Shown piece after piece: positions 23,354 to 33,512 of a stretch of 64,000 bases of DNA. The stretch lies in assembly GCA_016296775.1 (NCBI GenBank), contig JAEDIE010000001.1, positions 24,449 to 88,448 of the forward strand, written 5' to 3'. The translations under genes were made by a program, and so were the position numbers. Under the pieces are notes generated by a model. It ran no database searches and was not told the DNA's origin. It was given only the letters and a program-made list of their open reading frames with translations. The DNA is from Bacilli bacterium. Lineage in GTDB: Bacteria; Bacillota_I; Bacilli_A; RFN20; CAG-826. Position 1 is the first letter of the stretch, and the number at the start of each line of letters is the position of its first letter.

Positions 23354-25276
23354 ATGAAAGAAACAAAAGAATTTCAAACTGAAAGTAAACAATTATTAAA
23401 CTTGATGATTAATTCTATTTATACCAATAAAGAAATATTTTTAAGAGAATTAATCTCAAATGCTAGTGATGCTATTGATAAATATAAATATTTGCAATTA
23501 ACTAGCGAAGGAAAATTAGCTGTTAAAGATTATGAAATTTATCTTAAAGTAGATAAAGGTAATAGAACATTAACTATTAAAGATAATGGAATTGGTATGA
23601 GCCATGACGATTTAGTTAATAGTTTAGGAACTATCGCTTCAAGTGGAAGTAAAGAATTTTTAAAGAAATATAAAGAAGCTAAAGATAGTGAAGATCTTAA
23701 TATTATCGGTCAATTTGGTGTAGGCTTTTATAGTGCTTTTATGGTTGCTGATAAAATTGAAGTTTTAACTAAAACTGTTGATGATAAAGCTTATAAATTT
23801 TCTAGTGATGGAGTAAAAGAATATACTATTGAAGAAGATAATAAAGAAGACACAGGAACAGAAATTAAATTATTCTTAAAAGAAGATAAAGAAGATGAAG
23901 ATTATTCAAAATTTTTAGAATATTACACATTAGAAGACTTAGTTAAAAGATATAGCGACTATATTAGATATCCAATTAAATTAGATGAAGTAACAAAAAC
24001 TCCTAAAAAGGATGAAAAAGGTGAAGAAATCAAAGATGAATTTGATGAAGTAGTTGAAACTAAAACTTTAAATTCGATGATTCCTCTTTGGAAAAAGAAT
24101 AAAAAAGATGTTACAGATGAAGAAATGGAGAAATTTTATAAAGATAAGTTCTCTGATTATGAAAAACCATTTACATCTTTATTCTTAAATGTTGATGGAA
24201 TAGTTAAATATAATGCTTTAATTTTTATTCCAAGTCATGCTCCATACAATTTATATAGTGAAAACTATGAAAAAGGTTTGGATTTGTATTCAAAAGGTAT
24301 ATTTGTTAAAGAAAAATGTAAGGAATTAGTACCTGATTATCTTAAATTTGTTAAAGGTTTAGTAGATAGTGATGATTTCGATTTAAATATTTCTAGAGAA
24401 ATGCTTCAATCTTCTCCGTTACTTAGAAGAATTGAAGACAATATTGAAAAGAAGATATTAGATAAGTTAAAAGAAATTAAAAATAATGATTATGATAAAT
24501 ATTTAGAATTCTTTAAAACTTTTGGAGATCACTTTAAATATGCTATTTATCAAACTTATGGAGCTAAAAAAGAACAATTACAAGATTTATTAGTATTTAA
24601 TGCTCTTCATAATGAAAAACCAATCTCTTTTAAAGATTATGTTTCTAACATGAAAGAAGATCAAAAGTATATTTATTATGCAAGTGGAAAATCTCTTGAT
24701 TATATAAAGATGCTTCCTCAAATTGAAAAGTATAAAAAAGATGGTATTGAAGTTCTTCTTCTTGATAAGAAAATTGATGAATTTGCCATTATGATGATGG
24801 GTGATTACGATAAAAAAGAATTTAAGAATATAGCTTCAGAAGAAAGTAATGAATTAAGTAAAGAAGAAAAAGATAATCTTGATATATTAATTGCTGAAAA
24901 TAAACGTATTTTAGATGATATTAAAGAAGGATTAAATGGTAAAGTTGATGAAGTTACATTCTCTTCTAAGTTAGTTGATTCTCCTGTTTGTATTACTACT
25001 AAAAACGGATTAAGTTTAAATATGGAAAATACTTTAAATGAAGAAGCAAGAGAAAACAACTTTACAGATGATGTTAAAGCGACAAAAGTACTTGAAATTA
25101 ACCCAAATCATGAATTATTTAAAGCATTTGATGCAATTAAAGATAATGATGAAGAAATTAAATTATATGGCTCAATTTTATATGATGAAGCTTTGATGCT
25201 TGAAGGATATGAAGTTGAAGATAAGAAAGAATTTATCACTAAACTTAATAAATTGATGCTTAAATCACTTAAATAA
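23354..25276 (+). CDS. htpG: Hsp90-family chaperone HtpG
   Basis: This 640-residue ATP-dependent chaperone has an N-terminal GHKL ATPase domain with ELISNASDAIDK, DNGIGMS, and GQFGVGFYS, then middle and dimerisation domains. The ATG at 23354 is preceded by GGAGGT with 8-nt spacing; a longer in-frame extension upstream covers the promoter and is rejected. The CIRCE element at 23280 suggests HrcA control, whereas in B. subtilis htpG is outside the HrcA and CtsR regulons. A clear terminator follows. Confidence 0.95.
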   Translation: MKETKEFQTESKQLLNLMINSIYTNKEIFLRELISNASDAIDKYKYLQLTSEGKLAVKDYEIYLKVDKGNRTLTIKDNGIGMSHDDLVNSLGTIASSGSKEFLKKYKEAKDSEDLNIIGQFGVGFYSAFMVADKIEVLTKTVDDKAYKFSSDGVKEYTIEEDNKEDTGTEIKLFLKEDKEDEDYSKFLEYYTLEDLVKRYSDYIRYPIKLDEVTKTPKKDEKGEEIKDEFDEVVETKTLNSMIPLWKKNKKDVTDEEMEKFYKDKFSDYEKPFTSLFLNVDGIVKYNALIFIPSHAPYNLYSENYEKGLDLYSKGIFVKEKCKELVPDYLKFVKGLVDSDDFDLNISREMLQSSPLLRRIEDNIEKKILDKLKEIKNNDYDKYLEFFKTFGDHFKYAIYQTYGAKKEQLQDLLVFNALHNEKPISFKDYVSNMKEDQKYIYYASGKSLDYIKMLPQIEKYKKDGIEVLLLDKKIDEFAIMMMGDYDKKEFKNIASEESNELSKEEKDNLDILIAENKRILDDIKEGLNGKVDEVTFSSKLVDSPVCITTKNGLSLNMENTLNEEARENNFTDDVKATKVLEINPNHELFKAFDAIKDNDEEIKLYGSILYDEALMLEGYEVEDKKEFITKLNKLMLKSLK

Positions 25277-25280
25277 TTTG

Positions 25281-25304
25281 AAGGCTCTTAAGAGCCTTTT
25301 TTCT
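25281..25304 (+). terminator. Terminator after htpG
   Basis: AAGGCTCT / AGAGCCTT forms a compact palindromic hairpin followed by six T's. Confidence 0.85.
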
Positions 25305-25393
25305 TTGTATTATAACTTTATTAATTTTATAAAGTAGTCTTTAAAATGATGAGAAAAATTTGTAAAATAATTTAGGTTAAGAGGAAACGAAAT

Positions 25394-27010
25394 ATGGAAA
25401 AGAAACCGATGAAATTTATTTTTGTTACGGGCGGAGTTGTGTCTAGCCTTGGAAAAGGAATTAGTGCTGCAAGCATTGGAAGATTATTAAAAAGAAGAGG
25501 TTTAAATATCTTCTCTATGAAATTAGATCCATATTTAAATGTTGATCCAGGTACAATGTCTCCTTATCAACATGGTGAAGTTTTTGTAACTCAAGATGGA
25601 GCTGAAACAGATCTTGATTTAGGACATTATGAAAGAATTATTAATACCTCTTTAACCAAAGAAAGTAGTGTTACAAGCGGAAAAGTATATTCAACAGTCA
25701 TCGAAAAAGAAAGAAGAGGAGCTTATTTAGGAGCTACTGTTCAAATTATTCCTCATATTACTAATGAAATTAAGAAAAGATTAATCGATGGATTTAACGC
25801 AAAAGGTGATACAGATGTTTGTATTGTTGAAATTGGTGGAACTGTTGGTGATATTGAATCTCTTCCATTTTTAGAAGCAATTAGACAAATGAGAAGGGAA
25901 TTAGGTTATGAAAATACTTTCTTTGTTCATAACACTTTAGTTCCTTACTTAAAAACTACTGGTGAAATTAAAACCAAACCAACTCAACATAGTGTTAAAG
26001 AAATTACCGGTTTAGGAATTCAACCAGATGCTTTACTTCTTAGAAGTGAAGTTAAAGTAGATAAAAAGAGTAGACAAAAAGTAGCTTTATTCTGTAACGT
26101 TTCAGATGAAGCTGTTATTAGTGTTGAAGATGTAGATATTATTTACGAAGTAGCTTTAAATTTACAAAAACAACATTTAGATGATTTAATTGTTAATCAT
26201 TTAAGATTGAATTGTAATGAAAAAGCTAATATGGATGATTGGATTTCTTTAATTAGAAAAATTAAAAATATCAAAAAAGAAGTTACAATTGGCTTAGTTG
26301 GAAAATATGTTTCTTTACATGATGCTTATATTTCAGTTTATGAATCATTAAAATTTGCTGGATATAAATTCGATACTAAAATTAACGTTAAATGGATAAA
26401 TAGTGAAAATTTAACTTTAGAAAATTACAAAGAAGAATTAGGCGGCTGTAAGGGCATTGTTGTTCCAGGAGGTTTTGGAGTTAGAGGAACTGATGGAAAG
26501 ATTTTAGCTGCTAAATATTGTAGAGAAAACAATGTTCCTTATTTAGGATTATGCTTAGGAATGCAAATAGCTTTAATTGAATTTGCTAACAATTGTTTGC
26601 ATTTAGAAAAAGCTAATTCAACAGAATTTGATAGTGAAACACCATATAAAATCATCGATTACCTTCCAGATCAATATAAAGGAATCAAGATGGGTGGAAC
26701 AATGAGACTTGGAAATTATGAATGTAAATTATTAAGTGGAACTAAAACTTATTCTTTATATAATTCACCATTAATTGTTGAAAGACATCGTCATAGATAT
26801 GAATTTAATAATGAATATAAAGCATTATTTGAAGAAAATGGAGTTATATTCAGTGGAATAAATCCTCAAACTAATCTTTGTGAGATTATTGAACTTAAAG
26901 ATCATCCTTTCTTTATTGCATGTCAATTCCATCCTGAATTTAAATCAAGACCACTTGAACCACATCCATTATTTGTTGGTTTAGTTGAGGCTAGTATTAA
27001 GCATGAATAA
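25394..27010 (+). CDS. pyrG: CTP synthase
   Basis: This 538-residue enzyme makes CTP from UTP, ATP and glutamine. The N-terminal synthetase domain has [18 protein letters not shown]. The C-terminal glutaminase domain has the nucleophile motif GLCLGMQ and the HPEF His-Glu pair. GAGGAAA precedes the ATG. No attenuator (run of GGG-type reiterative transcription start) was seen upstream. It overlaps the next gene by 8 bases. Confidence 0.97.
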   Translation: MEKKPMKFIFVTGGVVSSLGKGISAASIGRLLKRRGLNIFSMKLDPYLNVDPGTMSPYQHGEVFVTQDGAETDLDLGHYERIINTSLTKESSVTSGKVYSTVIEKERRGAYLGATVQIIPHITNEIKKRLIDGFNAKGDTDVCIVEIGGTVGDIESLPFLEAIRQMRRELGYENTFFVHNTLVPYLKTTGEIKTKPTQHSVKEITGLGIQPDALLLRSEVKVDKKSRQKVALFCNVSDEAVISVEDVDIIYEVALNLQKQHLDDLIVNHLRLNCNEKANMDDWISLIRKIKNIKKEVTIGLVGKYVSLHDAYISVYESLKFAGYKFDTKINVKWINSENLTLENYKEELGGCKGIVVPGGFGVRGTDGKILAAKYCRENNVPYLGLCLGMQIALIEFANNCLHLEKANSTEFDSETPYKIIDYLPDQYKGIKMGGTMRLGNYECKLLSGTKTYSLYNSPLIVERHRHRYEFNNEYKALFEENGVIFSGINPQTNLCEIIELKDHPFFIACQFHPEFKSRPLEPHPLFVGLVEASIKHE

Positions 27011-27944
27011 AAATTATAAACAAAATTTAAAAACTAGAAATATTAAAGAAAACACTACAAAAACAAAGTATTTAGAAAAAAATAATAAGGAATACGTAGT
27101 AAAACACGACTCTACATTATTAGAATATTTGATTTCTGATTTACATTTTTCTAGAAACAATGCAAAAGGTTTATTATCTCATCATGTTATAGCAATTAAT
27201 GGAGCTCCTACTTCACAATTTGATTTTCCATTAGTTAAAGATGATGTTTTAATTGTTGCTTCTCATCCTATAAAAAGCAAAAAACGTAGTGATTTACCAA
27301 TTATTTTTGAAGATGAATATATTATAGCCATTGATAAACCATATGGTTTACTTTCTGTTGCAAGCGATAAAGAGAAAAATTCTACAGCTTATAGAATGGT
27401 AAGTGATTACTTAAAAGAAAAAGATAGAAAATCTAGAATTTATGTTGTTCATAGACTTGATAAGGAAACAAGTGGAGTTTTAATTTTTGCAAAAAATGAA
27501 AAGATTAAAGATATGTTTCAAGATTCATGGAATGAACTTGTTACAAAAAGAGGATATTATGCTGTTGTTGAAGGTGTAATGGAAAAGAAAAGTGATCGAA
27601 TTACTAATTATTTAAGAATGAATAATTTAAATTTGATGTATGTAACTAAACCTTCAAAAGATAGTTATAAATGCATCACTGAATATAGTGTTATTAAAGA
27701 AAACGAGAAGAATTCTTTGTTAGATGTTAATATTTTAACTGGAAGAAAAAATCAAATTAGAGTTACTTTAGGAAGCTTAAATCACTATGTTTTAGGTGAT
27801 GATAAATATGGAGAACCACCTAATCCAATTAATAGATTATGTCTTCATGCTTATGAATTAGATATTAAAAATCCTATTACTAATAAGACCTATATTTTAA
27901 AATCTAAGATACCAAATATTTTTTATGAATTGGTAAAGAAATAG
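27003..27944 (+). CDS. Second RluA-family pseudouridine synthase
   Basis: At 313 residues, it has an S4-like N-terminal region (about 35-85), the catalytic signature [15 protein letters not shown] with the nucleophilic Asp, and [12 protein letters not shown]. It should modify rRNA or tRNA; the target position cannot be read. The ATG at 27003 overlaps the pyrG end and is preferred over a TTG at 26985. It is clearly distinct from the paralogue at 1180. Confidence 0.87.
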   Translation: MNKNYKQNLKTRNIKENTTKTKYLEKNNKEYVVKHDSTLLEYLISDLHFSRNNAKGLLSHHVIAINGAPTSQFDFPLVKDDVLIVASHPIKSKKRSDLPIIFEDEYIIAIDKPYGLLSVASDKEKNSTAYRMVSDYLKEKDRKSRIYVVHRLDKETSGVLIFAKNEKIKDMFQDSWNELVTKRGYYAVVEGVMEKKSDRITNYLRMNNLNLMYVTKPSKDSYKCITEYSVIKENEKNSLLDVNILTGRKNQIRVTLGSLNHYVLGDDKYGEPPNPINRLCLHAYELDIKNPITNKTYILKSKIPNIFYELVKK

Positions 27945-27958
27945 ATTATAATTAAAAT

Positions 27959-29557
27959 ATGGCTAAGGGATTTTTTAAGAAAATTTTAGAGACATTTCTT
28001 TCTATAATTCCAATGGTTGTTATTATTACCATTATTTTTTTAATTAGTTATTTTGTTCCTTCATTTGGAGGAATTTTGAATAATGATAAAGTACCTTTTA
28101 TTAGTTTAAATTCATATATTCCATTTTTGATTTGTAGCTTAACTTTAGTTGTTGGTTCAAGTTTATTTCAACTTGGTGCTGATAATGCTTTAAGTAAGGT
28201 TGGTCAAGAGATAGGTTCTCATTTAACTAAGAAAAAGAACATTGTTTTATTAGTTGTTTTAACAATTGCTTTAGGTTTGTTAATAACTTTTGCTGAACCT
28301 GATTTAACTGTATTTAGCGATATCATCGGAAAACAAATTGATACAACTTTGGGAACTTGGATTGTTAAACTTGCTGCTGGAATTGGTGTAGGTATCTTTT
28401 TAGCAATAGGAATTGTTAGAATTATTTTTCAAAAATCATTTAAGATTATTATTTTAATATCGTATGGGTTGATATTTGCTTTAGGTTGCTTATTTGGACC
28501 TGTAGCAGGAGATGCTTTCCTTTCAATAAGTTTTGATACAAGTGCTGTTACAACAGGTCCAGCTACTGTTCCTTTTGTTATTGCTTTTGGAGCAAGTGTA
28601 GCTAGTGCTAGAGGTGGTAAAGATTCATCTTCAGACTCATTTGGTTTAAGTGGACTTATGTCTTTAGGACCAGTAATTAGTATGTTAATCCTTTGTTTAT
28701 TTAAACAACCAGAAAGCAATATTTTAGCAATAGAAGTTCATAATTGGTATGAACAAATTGTTCAAGATAATATCTTTATTGAAATGATTTTTGAGGTACT
28801 TTTAGGTGTAGGTCCTTTATTTATTTTCTTTATTATTTATAATTTTATTTTCTTAAAATTAAAAAAAGAGAAACTTATTAATATTTTAATTGGATTTGGA
28901 CTTACTGCAATTGGTTTATATATTTTCTTACTTAGTGCATCTATCGGATTTAAGGGATTAGCTGAAGAATTAGGTAGAAATATTGCTTCTAATCCAAGTT
29001 ATTATTATTTATTTATTATAATTGGATTGCTAACTGGAATAATTATTGTTTTAGGTGAACCTTCAATTCAAATATTAACTTCTCAAGTTGAAGAAATAAG
29101 TGCTGGTATAATAAAAAAGAAAACAATGATTATTACCTTAGCAATTGGTGTAGGTTTAGCTATTACTTTAGAATTAGCTCGTAATGTATTCTTTAATGGA
29201 TTTTCAAGTTTTTACTTATTTATTCCTTTATATTTATTAAGTATTTTCTTAATGTTATTTGTTCCTGATATTTATGCTTCAATTGCTTTTGATAGTGGAG
29301 GAATAGCTTCAGGAACAATTTCAGTATGTTTTGTTCTTCCTTTTGTAATTGGAATGAGTAAAGAAATTAATCATGTTTCTAATTCATTTGGAATTATTGG
29401 AATGGTAAGTTGTATGCCAATTTTATGTATTGAAATGTTAGGTATTTCAAGTAAAATTCAATCTAATATTATTCAAAAGAGAGCAAGAAAGAGCTTTGTT
29501 GGTTACGAGGATGCTCAAATTATTCACTTTATGGAGTTAGAATATGAGGATAAGTAA
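27959..29557 (+). CDS. DUF1538 membrane protein (two repeats)
   Basis: The 532-residue protein has about 12-14 membrane helices arranged as two related halves. Each half has a conserved acidic motif (AEPDLTVFSDIIGK near 120; GEPSIQILTSQVEEI near 365) and a later Ser/Gly-rich motif (TSAVTTGPATVPFV near 195; DSGGIASGTISVCFV near 445). This is the DUF1538 pattern. Two PII-like proteins follow and overlap it, so transport gated by a PII sensor is plausible. The substrate is unknown. The ATG has no ribosome site, but TATAAT (27947-27952) lies 6 nt upstream, suggesting a leaderless mRNA. Confidence 0.8.
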   Translation: MAKGFFKKILETFLSIIPMVVIITIIFLISYFVPSFGGILNNDKVPFISLNSYIPFLICSLTLVVGSSLFQLGADNALSKVGQEIGSHLTKKKNIVLLVVLTIALGLLITFAEPDLTVFSDIIGKQIDTTLGTWIVKLAAGIGVGIFLAIGIVRIIFQKSFKIIILISYGLIFALGCLFGPVAGDAFLSISFDTSAVTTGPATVPFVIAFGASVASARGGKDSSSDSFGLSGLMSLGPVISMLILCLFKQPESNILAIEVHNWYEQIVQDNIFIEMIFEVLLGVGPLFIFFIIYNFIFLKLKKEKLINILIGFGLTAIGLYIFLLSASIGFKGLAEELGRNIASNPSYYYLFIIIGLLTGIIIVLGEPSIQILTSQVEEISAGIIKKKTMIITLAIGVGLAITLELARNVFFNGFSSFYLFIPLYLLSIFLMLFVPDIYASIAFDSGGIASGTISVCFVLPFVIGMSKEINHVSNSFGIIGMVSCMPILCIEMLGISSKIQSNIIQKRARKSFVGYEDAQIIHFMELEYEDK

Positions 29558-29975
29558 AAAAATAAAAGAAAAGGGTAATAAAAAAAGTGTAGAAAGCAAG
29601 CCTTCTTTTGAAAGCGAAAATAAAATTGAAAGATTAAAATTGCTTGTTATTATTGTTAATCGTAATCAAGGTCAATTTTTTGTATCAAGATTTTTAGAAA
29701 ATGATATTAGTGCAGTTTTTGAAGTATATGGAAAAGGAACTGCTCCAAAAGAAATATATGAACTTGTTGGACTAAATGATTCTAAAAAAGATTTAGTATT
29801 AGGAATTATTAAAGAATCAGATTTAGATAAATATATGAAAATCATTAATGAAAGATTTTCATTTAGCCCTACATCAAAAGGAGTAGCATTTACTATTAAA
29901 ATTAGTTCTATGGCTGGTGTAATTATGTATAAGTTCTTAACTAATAATAAGGAGAGGATTAAAAATGGGAAATAA
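29544..29975 (+). CDS. PII-like regulatory protein (1)
   Basis: A 143-residue ferredoxin-like fold protein with a charged N-terminal extension (about 1-28) precedes the PII-like core (KLLVIIVNRNQGQFFVSRF to MAGVIMYKFL). It overlaps the DUF1538 gene by 14 bases and the next PII-like gene by 11, so all three are translationally coupled. The classic T-loop uridylylation tyrosine is not evident. It probably forms a trimer that senses a small molecule and acts on the transporter. The family assignment is by fold pattern and known DUF1538 neighbourhoods. Confidence 0.6.
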   Translation: MRISKKIKEKGNKKSVESKPSFESENKIERLKLLVIIVNRNQGQFFVSRFLENDISAVFEVYGKGTAPKEIYELVGLNDSKKDLVLGIIKESDLDKYMKIINERFSFSPTSKGVAFTIKISSMAGVIMYKFLTNNKERIKNGK

Positions 29976-30294
29976 AGGTGAATTAATTGTAGCGATTATT
30001 AATAGAGGATATAGCGATTTAGTAATGGAAGCAGCTAAAAAAGCTGGAGCTAGAGGTGGAACAATTTTTAATGCTCATGGAACTGGAAATAAAGAAATTG
30101 AAGAATATTTTGGTGTTCCTATTCAACCTGAAAAAGAGATGGTTTTTATAATTGTCGATAAATCAATTAAAGATAATGTTTTGTTGAATATTTATAAAGA
30201 TGCAGGATTAGAAACAAAAGGTCAAGGAATTGTTTTTTCTCTTCCTGTTGATGATATGGTTGGTGTTACTTTAAATGAAGAAGAAACTAAATAG
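29965..30294 (+). CDS. PII-like regulatory protein (2)
   Basis: This 109-residue protein is closer to canonical PII size. It has LIVAIINRGYSDLVMEAAKKAGARGGTIFNAHGTG, where the GARGGT region corresponds to the nucleotide-binding turn, and a later EMVFIIVDKS strand. AAGGAGAGG precedes the ATG. It may form a heteromer with the neighbouring PII-like protein. Its stop lies within the convergent rsmI gene end (8-base overlap). Confidence 0.7.
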   Translation: MGNKGELIVAIINRGYSDLVMEAAKKAGARGGTIFNAHGTGNKEIEEYFGVPIQPEKEMVFIIVDKSIKDNVLLNIYKDAGLETKGQGIVFSLPVDDMVGVTLNEEETK

Positions 30295-31105
30295 AATAGT
30301 AAATCTTCTTAACTATATTTTTATTAATATTAAATAATAAACTTACTGCTAAAATGGCATCTTTAGGTGTCATTTTATTTTCGATTAATAATTTTAATTT
30401 ATCTTTTATTTGTTCTAAAGATATTGTTTCTTCGTCACTAAAATTACCTTCAACAATTAAAACAATTTCTCCAATAATCTCTCTTTTTGATTCTAAAATT
30501 TCTTCTAATGAAATTCTAATAAATTCTTCATGAATCTTAGTTAATTCTCTAGCAATACAAATATTTCTATTTCCAAAAACATTAAATAAATCATTCAAAG
30601 TATCATAAATTCTATGAGGAGCCTCGTAAAAAACTATAGTATTTCCCACCTCTTTTAATTGTTCTAACTCTTTTATTCTTTCACTTTGTTTAGATTTTAA
30701 AAATCCATAAAATAAGAATTTGGAAGGATCAATTCCACTTCCAACAAGAGCATTCAAAAATGCATTTGGTCCTGATAAAGGAACAATTTTTATATCGTAT
30801 TTTAAGCATTCTTTTACTAAATTATATCCAGGATCACTAATACAAGGATAACCAGCATCAGATAAATAACCTACTGTTTTCCCACTTAAAATTTCATTTA
30901 CTATATTAATTGAGGCTTCAATTTCGTTATGTTCATGACATGAAATTGTTTTCTTTTTTATATTTAATAGATTAAGTAATTTATTTGTATTTCTTGTATC
31001 TTCACAAGCTAAAAAATCACAAATAGAAATAGTTTCTAATACACGTGGAGAAACTTCTTTTAAATTTCCAATTGGAGAAGGTATTAAATATAATGATCCA
31101 ATCAT
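30287..31105 (-). CDS. rsmI: 16S rRNA C1402 2'-O-methyltransferase
   Basis: This 272-residue tetrapyrrole-methylase-fold enzyme methylates the 2'-OH of C1402 in the 30S decoding site with SAM. It has GSLYLIPSPIGNLKEVSPRVLE at the N-terminus and GYLSDAGYPCISDPGYNLV as the SAM-binding loop, with PLSGPNAFLNALVGSGI later. It overlaps the ricT gene by 4 bases and is the last gene of the dnaX to rsmI run, as in many Bacilli. Confidence 0.95.
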   Translation of the reverse strand: MIGSLYLIPSPIGNLKEVSPRVLETISICDFLACEDTRNTNKLLNLLNIKKKTISCHEHNEIEASINIVNEILSGKTVGYLSDAGYPCISDPGYNLVKECLKYDIKIVPLSGPNAFLNALVGSGIDPSKFLFYGFLKSKQSERIKELEQLKEVGNTIVFYEAPHRIYDTLNDLFNVFGNRNICIARELTKIHEEFIRISLEEILESKREIIGEIVLIVEGNFSDEETISLEQIKDKLKLLIENKMTPKDAILAVSLLFNINKNIVKKIYYSI

Positions 31106-31914
31106 GATACTTTCTTTAACTTTTTAAAGTCCTCTAATGCAATGTATTCAACATCTTCTTTAGTTTCAATTCTAATTACTTTAGAAATAATATTAAAAGA
31201 TGTAACTTTATAAATTTCGTTATTATATTTAACTGTTGAATTAATAGCAGGGAAAGCTTTTTTAGCTTCAGTATAAGCATCATCTTCAAATTTTAAACAG
31301 CACATTAATTTTCCACATTGACCGCTAAGTTTAGGAATATTAATAGTTAACATTTGGTTTTTAGCTTTACTTAAAGATACTCCTTCAAATTCTTTTAAGA
31401 AAGTAGTGCAGCAAAGTGGAAGTCCACAAACACCAATACCACCAATTATTTGAGCTCTTTCTCTAACATTTACTTGTTTAAGTTCAATTCTACAATGTAA
31501 AGCACCAGCTAAAAGCTTTAATAAATTTCTAAAATCAACTCTATCTTGAGCAATATAAGTAAATAAAATTTTAGTTTTATCTAAAGTATATGAAGCGTCA
31601 ATTAAATCCATATTTAATTTTTCTTGTTGAGCATATTTATTAAATATATTTTTAGCTTCTAAAGCATCTAGAGAATTTCTTTTATGGACTAATAAATCTT
31701 GTTTTGTAGCTCTTCTAACAATTGGAATAACTTCAAAAGGAGCTTTAACTTCACTTAATAATCTAGGATCGGCGGTAACTCTTCCAAGTTCTAAGCCAAC
31801 AACAGTGTTAACAACAACAAATTCACCCATTTTAATAGTTTCATCTGTTGTTTTAAAAAAGTAATTCTTTCCGGTTTCAGTAAATGATATGTTTAAACAA
31901 TATTCTATATCCAT
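31102..31914 (-). CDS. ricT: PSP1-domain protein RicT (YaaT)
   Basis: This 270-residue protein has a PSP1 domain and the cysteine cluster CGLPLCC and CGKLMCCLKFE. In B. subtilis, RicT is part of the Ric complex that helps RNase Y and binds Fe-S clusters. TTTGGAG before the ATG is a good ribosome site. It lies between holB and rsmI, as in Bacillus. RicA and RicF were not seen in this window. Confidence 0.9.
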   Translation of the reverse strand: MDIEYCLNISFTETGKNYFFKTTDETIKMGEFVVVNTVVGLELGRVTADPRLLSEVKAPFEVIPIVRRATKQDLLVHKRNSLDALEAKNIFNKYAQQEKLNMDLIDASYTLDKTKILFTYIAQDRVDFRNLLKLLAGALHCRIELKQVNVRERAQIIGGIGVCGLPLCCTTFLKEFEGVSLSKAKNQMLTINIPKLSGQCGKLMCCLKFEDDAYTEAKKAFPAINSTVKYNNEIYKVTSFNIISKVIRIETKEDVEYIALEDFKKLKKVS

Positions 31915-31916
31915 AA

Positions 31917-32888
31917 TTAAGCTCCAAATATATTCTCGATGAGGTTTAAAAACAATAGTTGAGTATTTAAATTATATGATAATTCATAGCGATAATTCAT
32001 TAATTTTAATATTGAATCATCAATAGAATTAACGTTATTAATTATAACATTTAATTGTTCTTTTGACTCGTTAATAATAATTTCTTCATTCATCTTTAGT
32101 TTTGATGCTTCTTTTAAATAAACAATTAAGATATCTAAGAAAAATCTAATAGCTATCTTTGTTTTTAAATTGGGATTAATTTCGTTTAAAACGAAGAATC
32201 TTAATTTGTTTTTGTTAGGTATTAAATTAATAAAAGATTCTACATATTTTTGAGCTTCTATGTAATCTTCATTTTCAGTTTCTAATTTAATCATTGAAGC
32301 ATCATTTTGAAAAAACGATAATATTTCCGCATTCTTTTTATCAACATTTAAAGAAATGCATTCATTTATCAAATCTTTTTTATCAACATTAGAGAAACGA
32401 ACTATTTCGGTTCTACTTAAAATTGTTGGTAAAACACGATATTCGTTTTCTGTAGTTAAAATTGCGTATGTATTATCAAGTGGTTCTTCTAAAAACTTAA
32501 GTAATGCATTTGTTTCGTTAGGTCTAAGATTTTCAACTAAGTTAATAATATAAATTTTAATTCCTAATTGATTGATAGAAGTTTGAGAAAACTTTTCTTC
32601 AATTTTTCTTATATCATCAATTTTTGATTGTTCTTTTTTTGTATCAATAATAATTAAGTCAGGATAAGTTCTATTTTCAACTTGTTTAGAGATAATATTT
32701 TCTTCATCTATAAATTTATGTTTGTTATTTAGTAAACTTTTAGCTAGAAATTTTGCAACTTCAAATAGAGGTGTTCCAGTTGGTCCACTTAATAAATATG
32801 CGTGGAAAAACCTATTGTTTTCCAAAGCATTTTTAAAAATATTGTATGGAATTTCTTGATATTTTTTTAAATAATTAATACAATCCAT
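31917..32888 (-). CDS. holB: DNA polymerase III delta' subunit
   Basis: This 323-residue clamp-loader subunit has an AAA+ fold with LSGPTGTPLFEVAKFLAK at the degenerate Walker A, which lacks the GKT and is normal for a non-ATPase delta' subunit. NALLKFLEEPLDNTYAILTT matches the family. It overlaps tmk by 14 bases at its start. DnaX is encoded in the same run. Confidence 0.87.
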   Translation of the reverse strand: MDCINYLKKYQEIPYNIFKNALENNRFFHAYLLSGPTGTPLFEVAKFLAKSLLNNKHKFIDEENIISKQVENRTYPDLIIIDTKKEQSKIDDIRKIEEKFSQTSINQLGIKIYIINLVENLRPNETNALLKFLEEPLDNTYAILTTENEYRVLPTILSRTEIVRFSNVDKKDLINECISLNVDKKNAEILSFFQNDASMIKLETENEDYIEAQKYVESFINLIPNKNKLRFFVLNEINPNLKTKIAIRFFLDILIVYLKEASKLKMNEEIIINESKEQLNVIINNVNSIDDSILKLMNYRYELSYNLNTQLLFLNLIENIFGA

Positions 32889-33501
32889 CTAATTTGTTTT
32901 TAATAATTGTATATGCTTCTAAAACAACTTCATCAAGTGGTTTACTAGCATCAATTACAACGTATCTTTCTTTATACCTTTTACTTAAATCTAAAAAAGT
33001 ATTTCTAACATCATCATAAAACTTTAAAGATTCAAGATCTAAACGATTAACTTCTCTATTTTTATTTTTATTAATTCTTTCTAAACCAACCTTTGGTTCA
33101 AGGTCAAAAAGAATAGTTAAATCAGGTAAAGTATTTTCTGTAGCAAAAAGATTAACATTTAATACTTCTTCAACACCTAAATGTTTTCCACCTCCTTGAT
33201 AAGCCAAACTTGAATCAATATATCTATCACATAAAACGATCTTATTTTCTTTTAAAGCTGGCCAAACTTTTTCAACTAAATGTTGTCTTCTACTTGCAGC
33301 AAAAAGTAATGCTTCAGATCTATCATCTAAAGAAGTATTTTCTTTATCTAAAATAATATTTCTAATTTGTTCAGCAATTTTAACTCCACCGGGTTCACGA
33401 GTTAAAATAATATCGTAGTTTTCGTTTTTTAATCTTTCAAATACTAAAGAAGCAACAGTAGTTTTCCCGCTTCCTTCGCCACCTTCAAATGTAATAAACA
33501 T
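32875..33501 (-). CDS. tmk: Thymidylate kinase
   Basis: This 208-residue kinase phosphorylates dTMP to dTDP. The P-loop FEGGEGSGKTTVA is followed by TREPGGVKIAEQIR, the DR-x motif CDRYIDSSLAYQGGG, and a LID region. AAGGGG lies before the start. The recR-tmk-holB order is typical of Bacilli. Confidence 0.95.
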   Translation of the reverse strand: MFITFEGGEGSGKTTVASLVFERLKNENYDIILTREPGGVKIAEQIRNIILDKENTSLDDRSEALLFAASRRQHLVEKVWPALKENKIVLCDRYIDSSLAYQGGGKHLGVEEVLNVNLFATENTLPDLTILFDLEPKVGLERINKNKNREVNRLDLESLKFYDDVRNTFLDLSKRYKERYVVIDASKPLDEVVLEAYTIIKNKLDGLY

Positions 33502-33512
33502 ATTTTTACCCC

